Of a stretch of DNA of 64,000 nucleotides, positions 51,828 to 60,045 are shown piece by piece. A program made the translations under genes and the position numbers. The stretch's first letter is position 1. Each line of letters begins with the position of its first letter. The notes under the pieces are model-generated. The model was not told the origin of the DNA. It was given only the letters and a program-made list of their open reading frames with translations, and made no database searches. The DNA comes from Paraspadella gotoi (lineage: Eukaryota; Chaetognatha), in assembly GCA_051294375.1 (NCBI GenBank), contig CM119265.1, positions 348,328 to 412,327 on the forward strand. Reading direction: 5' to 3'.

Positions 51828-54800
51828 TCAAGGTTGACAGTCGGAGCGATGGAGACGGGAGGAAGACCGAGGATGCCGGGCGAAGATGCTCCGACTGTCG
51901 ATCAGGCCGACAGGGGGGCTTTTGTCTTTTTGTTGTTGTTGTTGTTTATCGTTTTGCATCTTTTGCCGCTGGAGCATCTCTTTGAGGACCACAGAGTATG
52001 TAGGACGATTCGGACATCTACTTGAGAAGTCGCTGATCGTTGGCCTCGAGAATCTCTCCCGATTCGGATCGTTTTCATCTTTTTGCTTGTTGTTGTTGTT
52101 GTTTTCTTCTCGATCCTTCGTTTTCGAACCTGTATTGCGTGGAGGCTCGGGAGAATGGGAAGGAGGGAGGAAAAAACGTAAAGGGGAAGGTTGGGGGTCG
52201 GGAAGGGGTTGGGGTATATTGGGGGAAAGTTGGGAAGCGGAAGGAGGAGGAGGAGGAGGAGGAGGAGGAGGAGAAGGAGGAGGAGGAGCAGGATTTGGCG
52301 ACGCAGCTCTTTGATTGCTCGAACGTGTCGTTCTTGATGTCGGAGCTGGGACTCTTGTTCTCAGGCCGGGTGGTCGGCCTGCTGGGCGTCGTCGGGGATG
52401 CTCCTGGTCCATCTCCAGCGTCTCGTCGCTTACCCACGCCGGTTTGACGCGAGCGATGTTGATTGTTTCCCTTCCGCTGCTGGGGATCTCGATGGTAATG
52501 TTCAAATTGTTTCGATTGACGACTCTGTAGGGTCCCTCATAAGGCGGAACGAGTGGTGGATGGACGCCTGCGCGCTTCACAAAGACATATTGCGCCGAGT
52601 CGAGATTACTGGGCAAATGAATTGTCGGTCGATGATGAGCGGAAGTGGGCGTTGGTTGCAATCGAGCAACCTCGATTCGAAGCTTCGCCAGCTGATTTTT
52701 TCGCTGTCGTTGAAGGGCGGCGTCGTCGAGCTGTGCGTCGTCGAGGATGCAGCCGGGGACGCCGATTCCCTCGCCGAAGACTAAATCGGCGGCGGAGGCG
52801 CCGATGTCTTCTTTGACGGTTGTCCTGATGGCGAGGAGGGTCATCGGCAGTTTCCAGTACCACTCTTCTTTGTTTTCTCGAGCTAGAGCTATCAGGGACT
52901 CCTTGAGGCGCCTGTGAAACCTCTCGACGAGGCCGTTCGCTTGTGGATGATACGGCGTCGTCATCTGATGTTTAATTCCCCATTGTTTCGTGAGTTGGCG
53001 CCAGAGTGCAGAGTTAAATTGTGTACCCCTGTCTGTTGTAATCGTTGCTGGCGTCCCGAAAACGCTGATCCAGTTGTGGCTAAATGCGTCAAGGATGGTC
53101 GAGGTGAGAGTGTCCTTAATTGGAATGGCCGTTGGCCATCGAGAAAATCGATCAACTATTGTTAATAGATTAGTGAATCCATTCGAAAGTGGCATTTTCA
53201 CTAGATCGAGGTTAATATGTTGGAACCTTTTTTGAGGAACCTTAAACTCTCCAATTTCAGGGATTACATGCCTTGTGATTTTCGCTCGTTGACAATCCAG
53301 GCAGTCTCGAGCCCATTTGGTAACATCTTGTCGCATGCTGGTCCACACGAACTTAGCAGCGACCGCTTTGCGTGTAGCCTCAATTCCGGGGTGTCCAAGT
53401 CCGTGGATAACGTTGAAGACCTTCTTGCGCCAAGACGCCGGCACGAATGGGCGCGCCGGTCCGTTTGATATGTCGGCTAAGAGGTCATAATTCCCTATTT
53501 TGATTTTTCGAAACGTTAACCCCGATCGAGCGTCTTCTGCTATTTTTTGGTAATCTGGATCCAGTGTTTGTTCTCTCGCCATGCTTTCAAAGTCTATTTC
53601 GAAGCTTGTCATAGAAGCAATCATCGCTTCTGCGTCCTCTAAGCGATTAGATTTGATCGATTTTTCACTCGTTTCGCTTTTCGTTGTCGACGACGCTGAC
53701 GGCGACGATAATAGCGACGACGGCGACGGCGAATGCGACGATATTTCGAACGACACTACTCCCGGCGTTTTTGACGCTGCTGTTGCTTCTTTTGAAGGCG
53801 GAGTTGTCGTCGAGGGTACTAACGGTGACGCCGGAGACGATGGTGATGTCGACGATGACGTTGGCGTCGACGTTGTCGTCGTTAGCGACGATATTGTCGA
53901 CGATGTTGGCGCTGGCGCTTTTTCCGTCGATGTTGACGTTGTTTCTGGTGTTGGCGTCGTTGTAGGCGTGGCGTTGGGTCTTGAGAGAGCGTCTGCAACG
54001 ACGTTCGCTTTCCCTTTCAGGTAGCGAACGTCCGTTGTAAATTCTGCTATAACAGACAATTGGTAGGATTGGCGCATAGTCTGAGGCTCTGCCTTCTTTT
54101 TTATGGCCGTTACGAGACTTTGATGGTCCGTATATAGCGTAAATGACCTCCCTTCGACCCAGTGACGGAAATGTCTGACCGCTTTGAATGCTCCGAATAA
54201 CTCTTTGTCGAAGGGCGGCCAGAGTTTTTGGTTTTTAGCTAGTTTGGTGGAAAAAAAAGCTAAGGGTTCCCAACCCTTCGGACCTCGCTGTTCCAGAACT
54301 GCTCCCACCGCTTGATCAGAGGCGTCCGTTGTTATGCACAATTGGGCGCCAGTTCTGGGGTGATGGAGGAGGGCGGCCTGGATCAATCCTTCCTTGATCG
54401 CTTGGAAAGCCTGGTCGCACTCTTCCGTCCACTCTAGCGTTTTTGGTTTCCCGCTGAGGGCGTCGTAGAGCGGCGCGCAGCGGTGAGCGACTCGCGAGAT
54501 AAACCGTCGATAATAGTTTATCATTCCTAGAAACCGTTGTAGTTCCTTGATTGTCGTGGGGCGAGTCGTCTCTTGCAGGGTCTTCACGCGTTCCGGAAGT
54601 GGTCTGACGCCGTGCCTATCGACGAGGAAGCCCAGGAATTCCAACGATTCCTGGCCCAACAAACATTTCTTGGTGTTAACGACCAAGCCGTTAGCGTCGA
54701 GTGCTTTGAAGACTTTTTCGAGGTCGTTGTAATGCTCCTCGGGTGTCGACGATGCCACGAGGATGTCGTCCAGATACACAAACGTATGGGGGATGTCCCC

Positions 54801-55763
54801 GAGGATTTCATCCATGAGCCTCTGAAAGTCTTGTCCGGCATTTTTCAAGCCGAACGGACAACGCGGAAAAACGTAAAGGCCGAATGGGGTTATAACCGCC
54901 GTTTTTTTTACATCTTCCGGATTGACGGGTATCTGGTGATACCCTTTTAGAAGGTCGATTTTCGAGAATATAGTTTTGCCTTCTAATTGGGAGTTGAAAT
55001 CCGTGAGAAGCTTGACGGGGTATTTGTCATCGATTGTTTGCGCGTTGAGGCGACGGTAATCGCCACAACAACGCCAACCTCCGTCCGGCTTCCCTACAAC
55101 GTGGAGTGGCGACGACCATTCCGATTTACCCCGTTTAGCAATGCCGAGGGAGACCATTTTCTCCAGCTCCCTTTTCGCGACGGCAAGCTTTTCCGGGTCT
55201 AAACGGCGTGCTCTCGATTGGCAGGGCCTGCCCTCCGTTGGGATCGAATGCGTTACTCCATGGCGCGGCTCTTTTAATTCGAAAGTGGGCGTGGAGAGAG
55301 ACGGAAACGAGTCGAGTAATTTGTAAAATTTCTCCCCCTGCCTGTCGACGAAGTTGACATGGGAAGTAGTCTCTGCTGCTGATGATGCTGCGATCGTCGA
55401 ATAATCTTTGAGATCCAGTAACAGCCCGTCTCTATGGTTTGGCGCCAAATAATTCTCGGCTAGAAAGTCCGCGCCCAAAATATGCTGCTTCACATCTGCA
55501 ATGACGAATTCATATTGAAATTGGCGGTTTCCGAGTTGCACTACTCTTTTCGTTGTCCCATAGCAGCCGATTGGCGAGCCGTTGGCCGCTTGAAGGCGAA
55601 TCTTCGGGTCAGGGCCGCCTTGTCGCTGTGCTGCCGTTGGCGGAACGATCGAAAGAAGGGCTCCCCCATCCACGAGCCACTTCGTGCGGTCTTTGGCGTC
55701 GCGGATGTATAGGAGGTCACTCGACGCTGGTGATTGATTCATCTCCTGGGGGACGGCGTTCAC
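51828..55763 (-). CDS. pol: Pol polyprotein, copy H (PR-RT-RNaseH-IN)
   Basis: A 1311-codon intact frame. Protease DGG at residue 32, RT KIDLLKGYHQIP and YLDD at about 330, RNase H (TTDAS, FDKEL, YTDHQSL), then a Ser/Thr/Pro-rich insertion of roughly 100 residues between RNase H and integrase that is much shorter in G. Integrase: HGLGHPG...CLDC, NLDLVK, TTDRGTQ, GLVERFH, GPYR. A proline-rich linker leads to FSRPTISDFSSR and YSVVLKEMLQRQ. The last about 30 residues after KDKSPP are unlike other copies. The first codon overlaps the gag stop, and expression needs the -1 shift. Confidence 0.95.
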   Translation of the reverse strand: MNAVPQEMNQSPASSDLLYIRDAKDRTKWLVDGGALLSIVPPTAAQRQGGPDPKIRLQAANGSPIGCYGTTKRVVQLGNRQFQYEFVIADVKQHILGADFLAENYLAPNHRDGLLLDLKDYSTIAASSAAETTSHVNFVDRQGEKFYKLLDSFPSLSTPTFELKEPRHGVTHSIPTEGRPCQSRARRLDPEKLAVAKRELEKMVSLGIAKRGKSEWSSPLHVVGKPDGGWRCCGDYRRLNAQTIDDKYPVKLLTDFNSQLEGKTIFSKIDLLKGYHQIPVNPEDVKKTAVITPFGLYVFPRCPFGLKNAGQDFQRLMDEILGDIPHTFVYLDDILVASSTPEEHYNDLEKVFKALDANGLVVNTKKCLLGQESLEFLGFLVDRHGVRPLPERVKTLQETTRPTTIKELQRFLGMINYYRRFISRVAHRCAPLYDALSGKPKTLEWTEECDQAFQAIKEGLIQAALLHHPRTGAQLCITTDASDQAVGAVLEQRGPKGWEPLAFFSTKLAKNQKLWPPFDKELFGAFKAVRHFRHWVEGRSFTLYTDHQSLVTAIKKKAEPQTMRQSYQLSVIAEFTTDVRYLKGKANVVADALSRPNATPTTTPTPETTSTSTEKAPAPTSSTISSLTTTTSTPTSSSTSPSSPASPLVPSTTTPPSKEATAASKTPGVVSFEISSHSPSPSSLLSSPSASSTTKSETSEKSIKSNRLEDAEAMIASMTSFEIDFESMAREQTLDPDYQKIAEDARSGLTFRKIKIGNYDLLADISNGPARPFVPASWRKKVFNVIHGLGHPGIEATRKAVAAKFVWTSMRQDVTKWARDCLDCQRAKITRHVIPEIGEFKVPQKRFQHINLDLVKMPLSNGFTNLLTIVDRFSRWPTAIPIKDTLTSTILDAFSHNWISVFGTPATITTDRGTQFNSALWRQLTKQWGIKHQMTTPYHPQANGLVERFHRRLKESLIALARENKEEWYWKLPMTLLAIRTTVKEDIGASAADLVFGEGIGVPGCILDDAQLDDAALQRQRKNQLAKLRIEVARLQPTPTSAHHRPTIHLPSNLDSAQYVFVKRAGVHPPLVPPYEGPYRVVNRNNLNITIEIPSSGRETINIARVKPAWVSDETLEMDQEHPRRRPAGRPPGLRTRVPAPTSRTTRSSNQRAASPNPAPPPPSPPPPPPPPPPSASQLSPNIPQPLPDPQPSPLRFFLPPSHSPEPPRNTGSKTKDREENNNNNKQKDENDPNRERFSRPTISDFSSRCPNRPTYSVVLKEMLQRQKMQNDKQQQQQKDKSPPVGLIDSRSIFARHPRSSSRLHRSDCQP

Positions 55764-56827
55764 CGACGTCGTCCCCCTTTGGAGTTTCCCTCCTTCTTAC
55801 GCTGAGTGTCGTTGTACCTGGAGCATCCTGGCTCACAGGACCACGCTTCCTCTCCAAACTTAACGTGTTTGTGGCAAAGCGTCGTCAACTTGGATTTGGT
55901 CTTGCCTTTGTGGATCTGGTTGTGCTTCTTTTTGTTGTTGAAGGCCTTCTTGACGTTGGCGCCGACAGCATTGACGGCGTCGTCGTCCTCTGAATCAGAT
56001 TCGAGTCGCTCTACGTTGCTGATGAACGTCGTCGATTGGCGAATTTTCACATTGCCTTCATTATCGAAATGCCTGTCTGCTATTTCGCACAACTCCTTTG
56101 CCGACAGGTCGTCCGCTTTCTCCTCGAGTTGACGTCTTATTTCGAGTGGGAGTTCCCTGAGGACCTTCTCTTTCCGGACGTCGTCGATTGTCAAAGTTTT
56201 TGTCCTCTCTTCGAGCTGAGCTAATAATTTAGACGGTTTTAATCCGTCGGCGTCGAGAGGATCGAGGAGGTTGACGGCCTGTTGGCGTCGCGTGAGGCCG
56301 TACTCCTTGCGGAGATATCCTAAGAAAGCTGACCATGTTGCCTCCGTTGCCTCGCCGTATAGAAACTGGTTAATGCGAGGATCTACCTTGACGCCAATCT
56401 TGGACTCAAGATGAGCAAACTTCGTTTTTGGAGCAGTGATGCCGGCGCGTGTATATGCCGCTTCCACGCGTTTTATCCAGATTTCGATATTATCCTTGTC
56501 GAAATCCGGAAGCTCCGGCTTTCGACTGGATGCCCTTTCGAGGGCGCGCGTGGCGGCGGCTAAAGCGGCGCGAAGTTCGTCGTTTTCGTCCTGGAGGTCG
56601 CGTTGGCTGTTTCCCTCTGACGCCATGTCGGCGTCGACGAAGTTTTCGGCGTTGATTTCTCTGAAGTTGAACGAAGGAGTAGCGTCAGCGAAGACGGGGG
56701 AGGTAGAGCGTGACCTAGCGCCGCGTCCAAAGCCTATAGGGACCTGTAGGCTCGATGCAGCGTTGCCTTGACCTTCAGCGTTGCGCTGGGCTGATCGTAG
56801 GCGGGATCGGACGTCTGAGTCGCTCAT
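55760..56827 (-). CDS. gag: Gag polyprotein, copy H
   Basis: 355 residues from MSDSDVRSRLRSAQRN. Capsid-like domain with LPDFDKDNIEIWIKRVEAAY, FAHLESKI and RRQQAVNLLD. The zinc knuckle is C-HK-H-VKFGEEAWS-C-EPG-C, followed by basic SKGGRRR. Intact, in frame 0 to the GGGAAAC heptamer. The start is supported by alignment with A, B and G. Confidence 0.94.
   Translation of the reverse strand: MSDSDVRSRLRSAQRNAEGQGNAASSLQVPIGFGRGARSRSTSPVFADATPSFNFREINAENFVDADMASEGNSQRDLQDENDELRAALAAATRALERASSRKPELPDFDKDNIEIWIKRVEAAYTRAGITAPKTKFAHLESKIGVKVDPRINQFLYGEATEATWSAFLGYLRKEYGLTRRQQAVNLLDPLDADGLKPSKLLAQLEERTKTLTIDDVRKEKVLRELPLEIRRQLEEKADDLSAKELCEIADRHFDNEGNVKIRQSTTFISNVERLESDSEDDDAVNAVGANVKKAFNNKKKHNQIHKGKTKSKLTTLCHKHVKFGEEAWSCEPGCSRYNDTQRKKEGNSKGGRRR
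55784..55790 (-). promoter_or_regulatory. -1 frameshift heptamer, copy H
   Basis: Gag codons GAG GGA AAC contain G GGA AAC, close to the gag TGA, the same as in G and A. Confidence 0.75.
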
Positions 56828-56925
56828 GAGTCGATTCGAAATGCTCGTCGACTAGTGGTGCCGTTTTTTGACTCCGTGTGGCGGTCGAAAATGCAAGGAA
56901 ATAATAGGGGTGTGAGCAATTGGAT

Positions 56926-56960
56926 GATTGGCTTAATAACCCCGATTTCCTCACCCAATC
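56926..56960 (-). promoter_or_regulatory. Leader hairpin with donor-like GTAAG, copy H
   Basis: GATTGG (56926-56931) pairs with CCAATC (56955-56960). Element strand TGAG|GTAAGATTGG. An alternative longer pairing with GGGTGTGAG just outside is possible. Confidence 0.6.
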
Positions 56961-57014
56961 TTACCTCAGGGGAGATTGATTCGCGTTAGACCGCCTGTAG
57001 AAGGTTGGTTGCGT

Positions 57015-57032
57015 TTTAAGTCGAGTTCACCA
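57015..57032 (-). other. Primer binding site, copy H
   Basis: TGGTGAACTCGACTTAAA on the minus strand, two bases after LTR end CCACA. Confidence 0.65.
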
Positions 57033-57034
57033 AG

Positions 57035-57732
57035 TGTGGTGAGGCATATGAGTTGAACCACAGCGCGACGACGTTGCCTTACACACCTTGTGACATATGT
57101 GCTGAGCATCATGACGATCTTAGTCTTTTAGCGTTAGACGTTAGATGGCGCAGGGAAAAGTAGGTCACATGATTTGTAGATTATATTGAAACGTTTATAA
57201 TTAATATTTGAAGCGAGATTAAATATGAGATTAATATTAAACGTTTGTTTATTAAGATTCGTTGTGAGATTATTAATTCGAATGAAGAATAATTAATTGA
57301 AGATTAATTTATTTTATTGGATTAATAATTTCACTTGTTGTAAAATCGAGTTCTCATCATTTAATGTACTCAATACATTTCGGGATAGATTTAAAACAAT
57401 GTTTTTTAATGTTGTTTTAACATTATATTAACGAGATCAAAAACAAGAGTAAAATGAATCAGACTTCAATCATTGAAGTAAACAGTTAATAAAACAAAAG
57501 CAGTTGAAATGGCGGTAAGACATCTCTAGTTGAGTTCTATTAATCTAGGAAAAACAAAAGGCTTCGTTCTTGGTTTAAAGCTTTAAAACAGGTTTTAATC
57601 TGGCGATAAAACATGGCCTCTTGGTTGGCTGAGAGGTTAAACTCGAAGCGTCCCAAGCCTGAGTTCGAGGTTCGAATCCCGGCTGCTGGATGAATTATTT
57701 TCTCACCAGATAATTCGCTCAAGTTGGCCGCA
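57035..57732 (-). repeat. 5' LTR of copy H
   Basis: Same as 50876-51569, with differences that are mostly one-base indels. Ends GGCCGCA and is followed by ACCCTACTAACCC. Confidence 0.93.
57613..57690 (+). promoter_or_regulatory. tRNA-like segment in 5' LTR of copy H
   Basis: GGCCTCTTGG...GGCTGAGAGGTTAAACTCG and B box GGTTCGAATCCCGG. A Pol III transcript would run rightward out of the element into CCCTAA repeats. Confidence 0.68.
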
Positions 57733-57762
57733 ACCCTACTAACCCTTAACCCTAACCCTAAC

Positions 57763-57799
<37 letters not shown>

Positions 57800-57926
57800 C
57801 CCTAACCCTAAACCCTATACCCTAACCCTAACCCTTAACCCTAACCTACCCCTAACCCTAACCCTAACCCTAACCCTAACCCTAACCCTTACACCAACTG
57901 CTAACCCTAACCCTTACCCTTAACCC
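57733..57926 (+). repeat. Telomeric CCCTAA array
   Basis: About 32 units with variants, ending TTAACCC at element K. Confidence 0.94.
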
Positions 57927-58310
57927 TGTGGCATAAGGCGCTAAGTGGGCGAAGATGACTATCCGTTAACTCTCTATTACCTCCCTCTAGCAGACCATGG
58001 AACGAGTCCTGGGCTCTTGCGATACAGGCTTGAGGGTTCGCCAACGCCCCCAAGGCCGGCTTACCCGGCCGTCCTCACTCTTCCCGCAAGGTCAGCTACC
58101 GGCGCTTGTGCATTTGAACCCGGCTGAAACCGGGCCTCCTGGTCCCAACGGTGTTTAGCGACCGTCCCTCCCATTTTTGACCTGAATTGTGGTCCATGAG
58201 CCCGAATCGGCGTCTGTAGCTCAAAATGAGCCACCGGGGTCCACATACTTGAAAAGCAGTTCTATGCTTTATAGGCTGGGGGTTTGAACCATTGCAATGC
58301 CCCGACTACA
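57927..58310 (-). repeat. 3' LTR of element K
   Basis: 384 bp. A weak A-box-like TAGCTCAAAATGAG (58217-58230) and B-box-like GGTTTGAACC (58281-58290) suggest a degenerate tRNA-like segment. Confidence 0.7.
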
Positions 58311-58424
58311 TGCCCCCCCAGATTGTCAACCCACCCTGCACTGCTTTCCAGCTGGAGGGAGGGGAGCAATTCGTTCGCGCACGTCATGGGCCTGATTCAG
58401 AAGGTGGGAATACGCATCGACAGG

Positions 58425-58442
58425 ATGCACGGTCTCTCACCA
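58425..58442 (-). other. Primer binding site, element K
   Basis: TGGTGAGAGACCGTGCAT on the minus strand. It shares the first eight bases with most other copies here. Confidence 0.6.
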
Positions 58443-58444
58443 GC

Positions 58445-58774
58445 TGCTGGGAATAAGGCCGGCTAAGTGGGCGCCTTGAGTTATGACTATTTCCCGTAAC
58501 TTCTTATATACCCCCTCTATGCAGCACAATGGAACGGCGTTCCTGGGCTTTTGCGAACCAGCGCTGAGGGCTTTCGCCACGCCCCCAAGGCGGCCTGTAC
58601 GGCCGTCCTCACCTCTTTCCCGCAGGTAGGTACCGGCGTTGATTGAACCCACCGTAGCCTTAGTGGTCATGAGCTGATGCGCTGTTTACTCAATGAGCCA
58701 CTCGGGTCACACTGAAAGAGGTCATGCTTATACGGCGCGGCACCCTGTGACACCTAGGCAATGCTCGGACTACA
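58445..58774 (-). repeat. 5' LTR of element K
   Basis: 330 bp, aligning along its length with 57927-58310 but with many differences (for example GCTAAGTGGGCG, CACGCCCCCAAGG and GGCCGTCCTCAC shared). Confidence 0.7.
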
Positions 58775-59189
58775 CCACTAACCCTAACCCTACTTACACC
58801 GCTAACACCATAACCCTAACCCTAACCCTACTAACCCGTACCCTAACCCTAACCCTCAACCCTAACCCTAACCTAACCTACCCTAACCCTAACCCTAACC
58901 CTAACCCTTAACACCCTAACCCTACCCTAAACCCTAAACCCTTAGACAAACCACCTAACCCTAAACCCTAACCCGTAACCCGACCCTAACCTAACCTACC
59001 CTAACCCTAACCCTAACCCTAACCCTGACTAACTCAACCTAACACCTAACCCTACCCTAACCCTAACCCTAACACCTTAAACCTAACCTAACCCTTAACC
59101 CTAACCCTACCTAAACCCTTAACTAACACCTAACCCTAACCCTAAACCCTAACCCTATACCCTACCCACACCTGACTAACCCTAACCCC
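58775..59189 (+). repeat. Degenerate telomeric array
   Basis: CCCTAA units with many errors (ACACC, CTACC, GTACCC), ending ...CTAACCCC at the LTR of copy I. Confidence 0.9.
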
Positions 59190-60045
59190 TGTTGGCGCGG
59201 CGTGCATATAGTGGAGCCCCAGACTTGACGAAGCACCGCTACGCCGTTAAGTGTAGTGTCACTAGACTCTTACAGACATTCCAAGCCAGATAATTAATGA
59301 ATGATTAGCTTGGGCCGCAGGGAATCTTTGTGCGCTATTCTGAATGTATATCAGTTTTATTCGCTAGACGGCAGCAGTAGCAATCAGATGGTCCGTCGTT
59401 TAGTCTCTTTCGAATTAGGCACCATTAAGGACGGTTTTAATTTAGCAGTTGAAATTAAACGGAGTTAATGTTAGTTCGAGCATTAAGAATCTTTGAGACT
59501 ACTACCGGTTTTTAACACTTCTTTAATTCAGCCGCATCTGAATCATTCTTTCAGAATTAGCAGCATTCTAATTCTTTAGATTTTATTTCGATTTGATCTT
59601 TATTTTCTCATGTTTTTAATGTAGCTATTTACATTTTAGTGAGAGATTAAATATAAAACAATGAGATCAAATCATTACGTATTCATGTATTATTTGACAT
59701 GAACATTAACAAAACCGCAACCTTGCATTTCAGATCTAGAAAACACAAACTCTCAGAGCGATAACACAATCGATTGCAGCAGCAGCTGGCCGAAATGATT
59801 TGGCGTACCGCCCTCCTGACGGAGGAAACCAACTAGTTTTGTAGGAAACAAATAGATGTACATACGCGAATATCTGTTTTAAATGCTTTAGGTTCGAATT
59901 CGAATTCAATTCGATTTTCAGAAGCCAGTTTAGCGCTTGCGCTATAATCGCTGGGCTTCTCGCACTCTTCACGATACCAGGATCGCAATCCTAGATCGGT
60001 GGCCGCATCTATTTATACAATAGTAGGTCGATCGAAGCATCTTCA
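59190..60045 (-). repeat. 3' LTR of copy I
   Basis: TGTTGGCGCGGCG after telomeric ACCCC, ending GCATCTTCA beside the polypurine complement TCCCCCTT. 856 bp. Shares AGGCACCATTAAGGA (near 59417) with the E LTR. The partner LTR is outside the window. Confidence 0.68.
59921..60001 (+). promoter_or_regulatory. Weak tRNA-like segment in LTR I
   Basis: A-box-like TTTAGCGCTTGCGC and B-box-like GGATCGCAATCC, with AGGA/TCCT pairing. A second B-box-like GGTTCGAATTC lies at 59891. The weakest of the set. Confidence 0.4.

Larger units (their letters stand above)
50876..57732 (-). mobile_element. Copy H: complete Ty3/gypsy element
   Basis: The most complete copy. LTRs are 694 and 698 bp, primer site, hairpin, gag, shift heptamer, pol and polypurine tract are all present, with no N. 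Left flank ...ACCC and right flank ACCC... form a 4-bp duplication in the telomeric repeat. Family 1. Confidence 0.95.
57927..58774 (-). mobile_element. Element K: miniature LTR element (TRIM-like)
   Basis: Two related ends flank only 134 bases. The left LTR-like copy is 57927-58310 (TGTGGCATAAGGC to CCCGACTACA) and the right is 58445-58774 (TGCTGGGAATAAGGC to CTCGGACTACA). After the left copy comes TGCCCCCCC, a polypurine complement. Before the right copy comes CTCACCAGC, giving a TGGTGAGAGACC primer site two bases from the LTR. It has no coding capacity. It lies between telomeric arrays in the same orientation as B to I, so it probably moves, or moved, with proteins of the autonomous copies. 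Confidence 0.75.

Noticed and set aside
52040-52447. Long plus-strand open frames rich in Gly/Glu across pol and gag regions
   Set aside because: They are mirror frames of minus-strand gag and pol, with low-complexity composition and no recognisable domain.
11483-57690. Calling the LTR segments functional tRNA genes
   Set aside because: A and B boxes are good, but most have poor acceptor pairing, odd anticodon arms and no nearby TTTT terminator. They are listed as tRNA-like.
58693-58911. Open frame of Thr/Asn/Pro/Leu repeats
   Set aside because: It is translated CCCTAA telomeric repeat.
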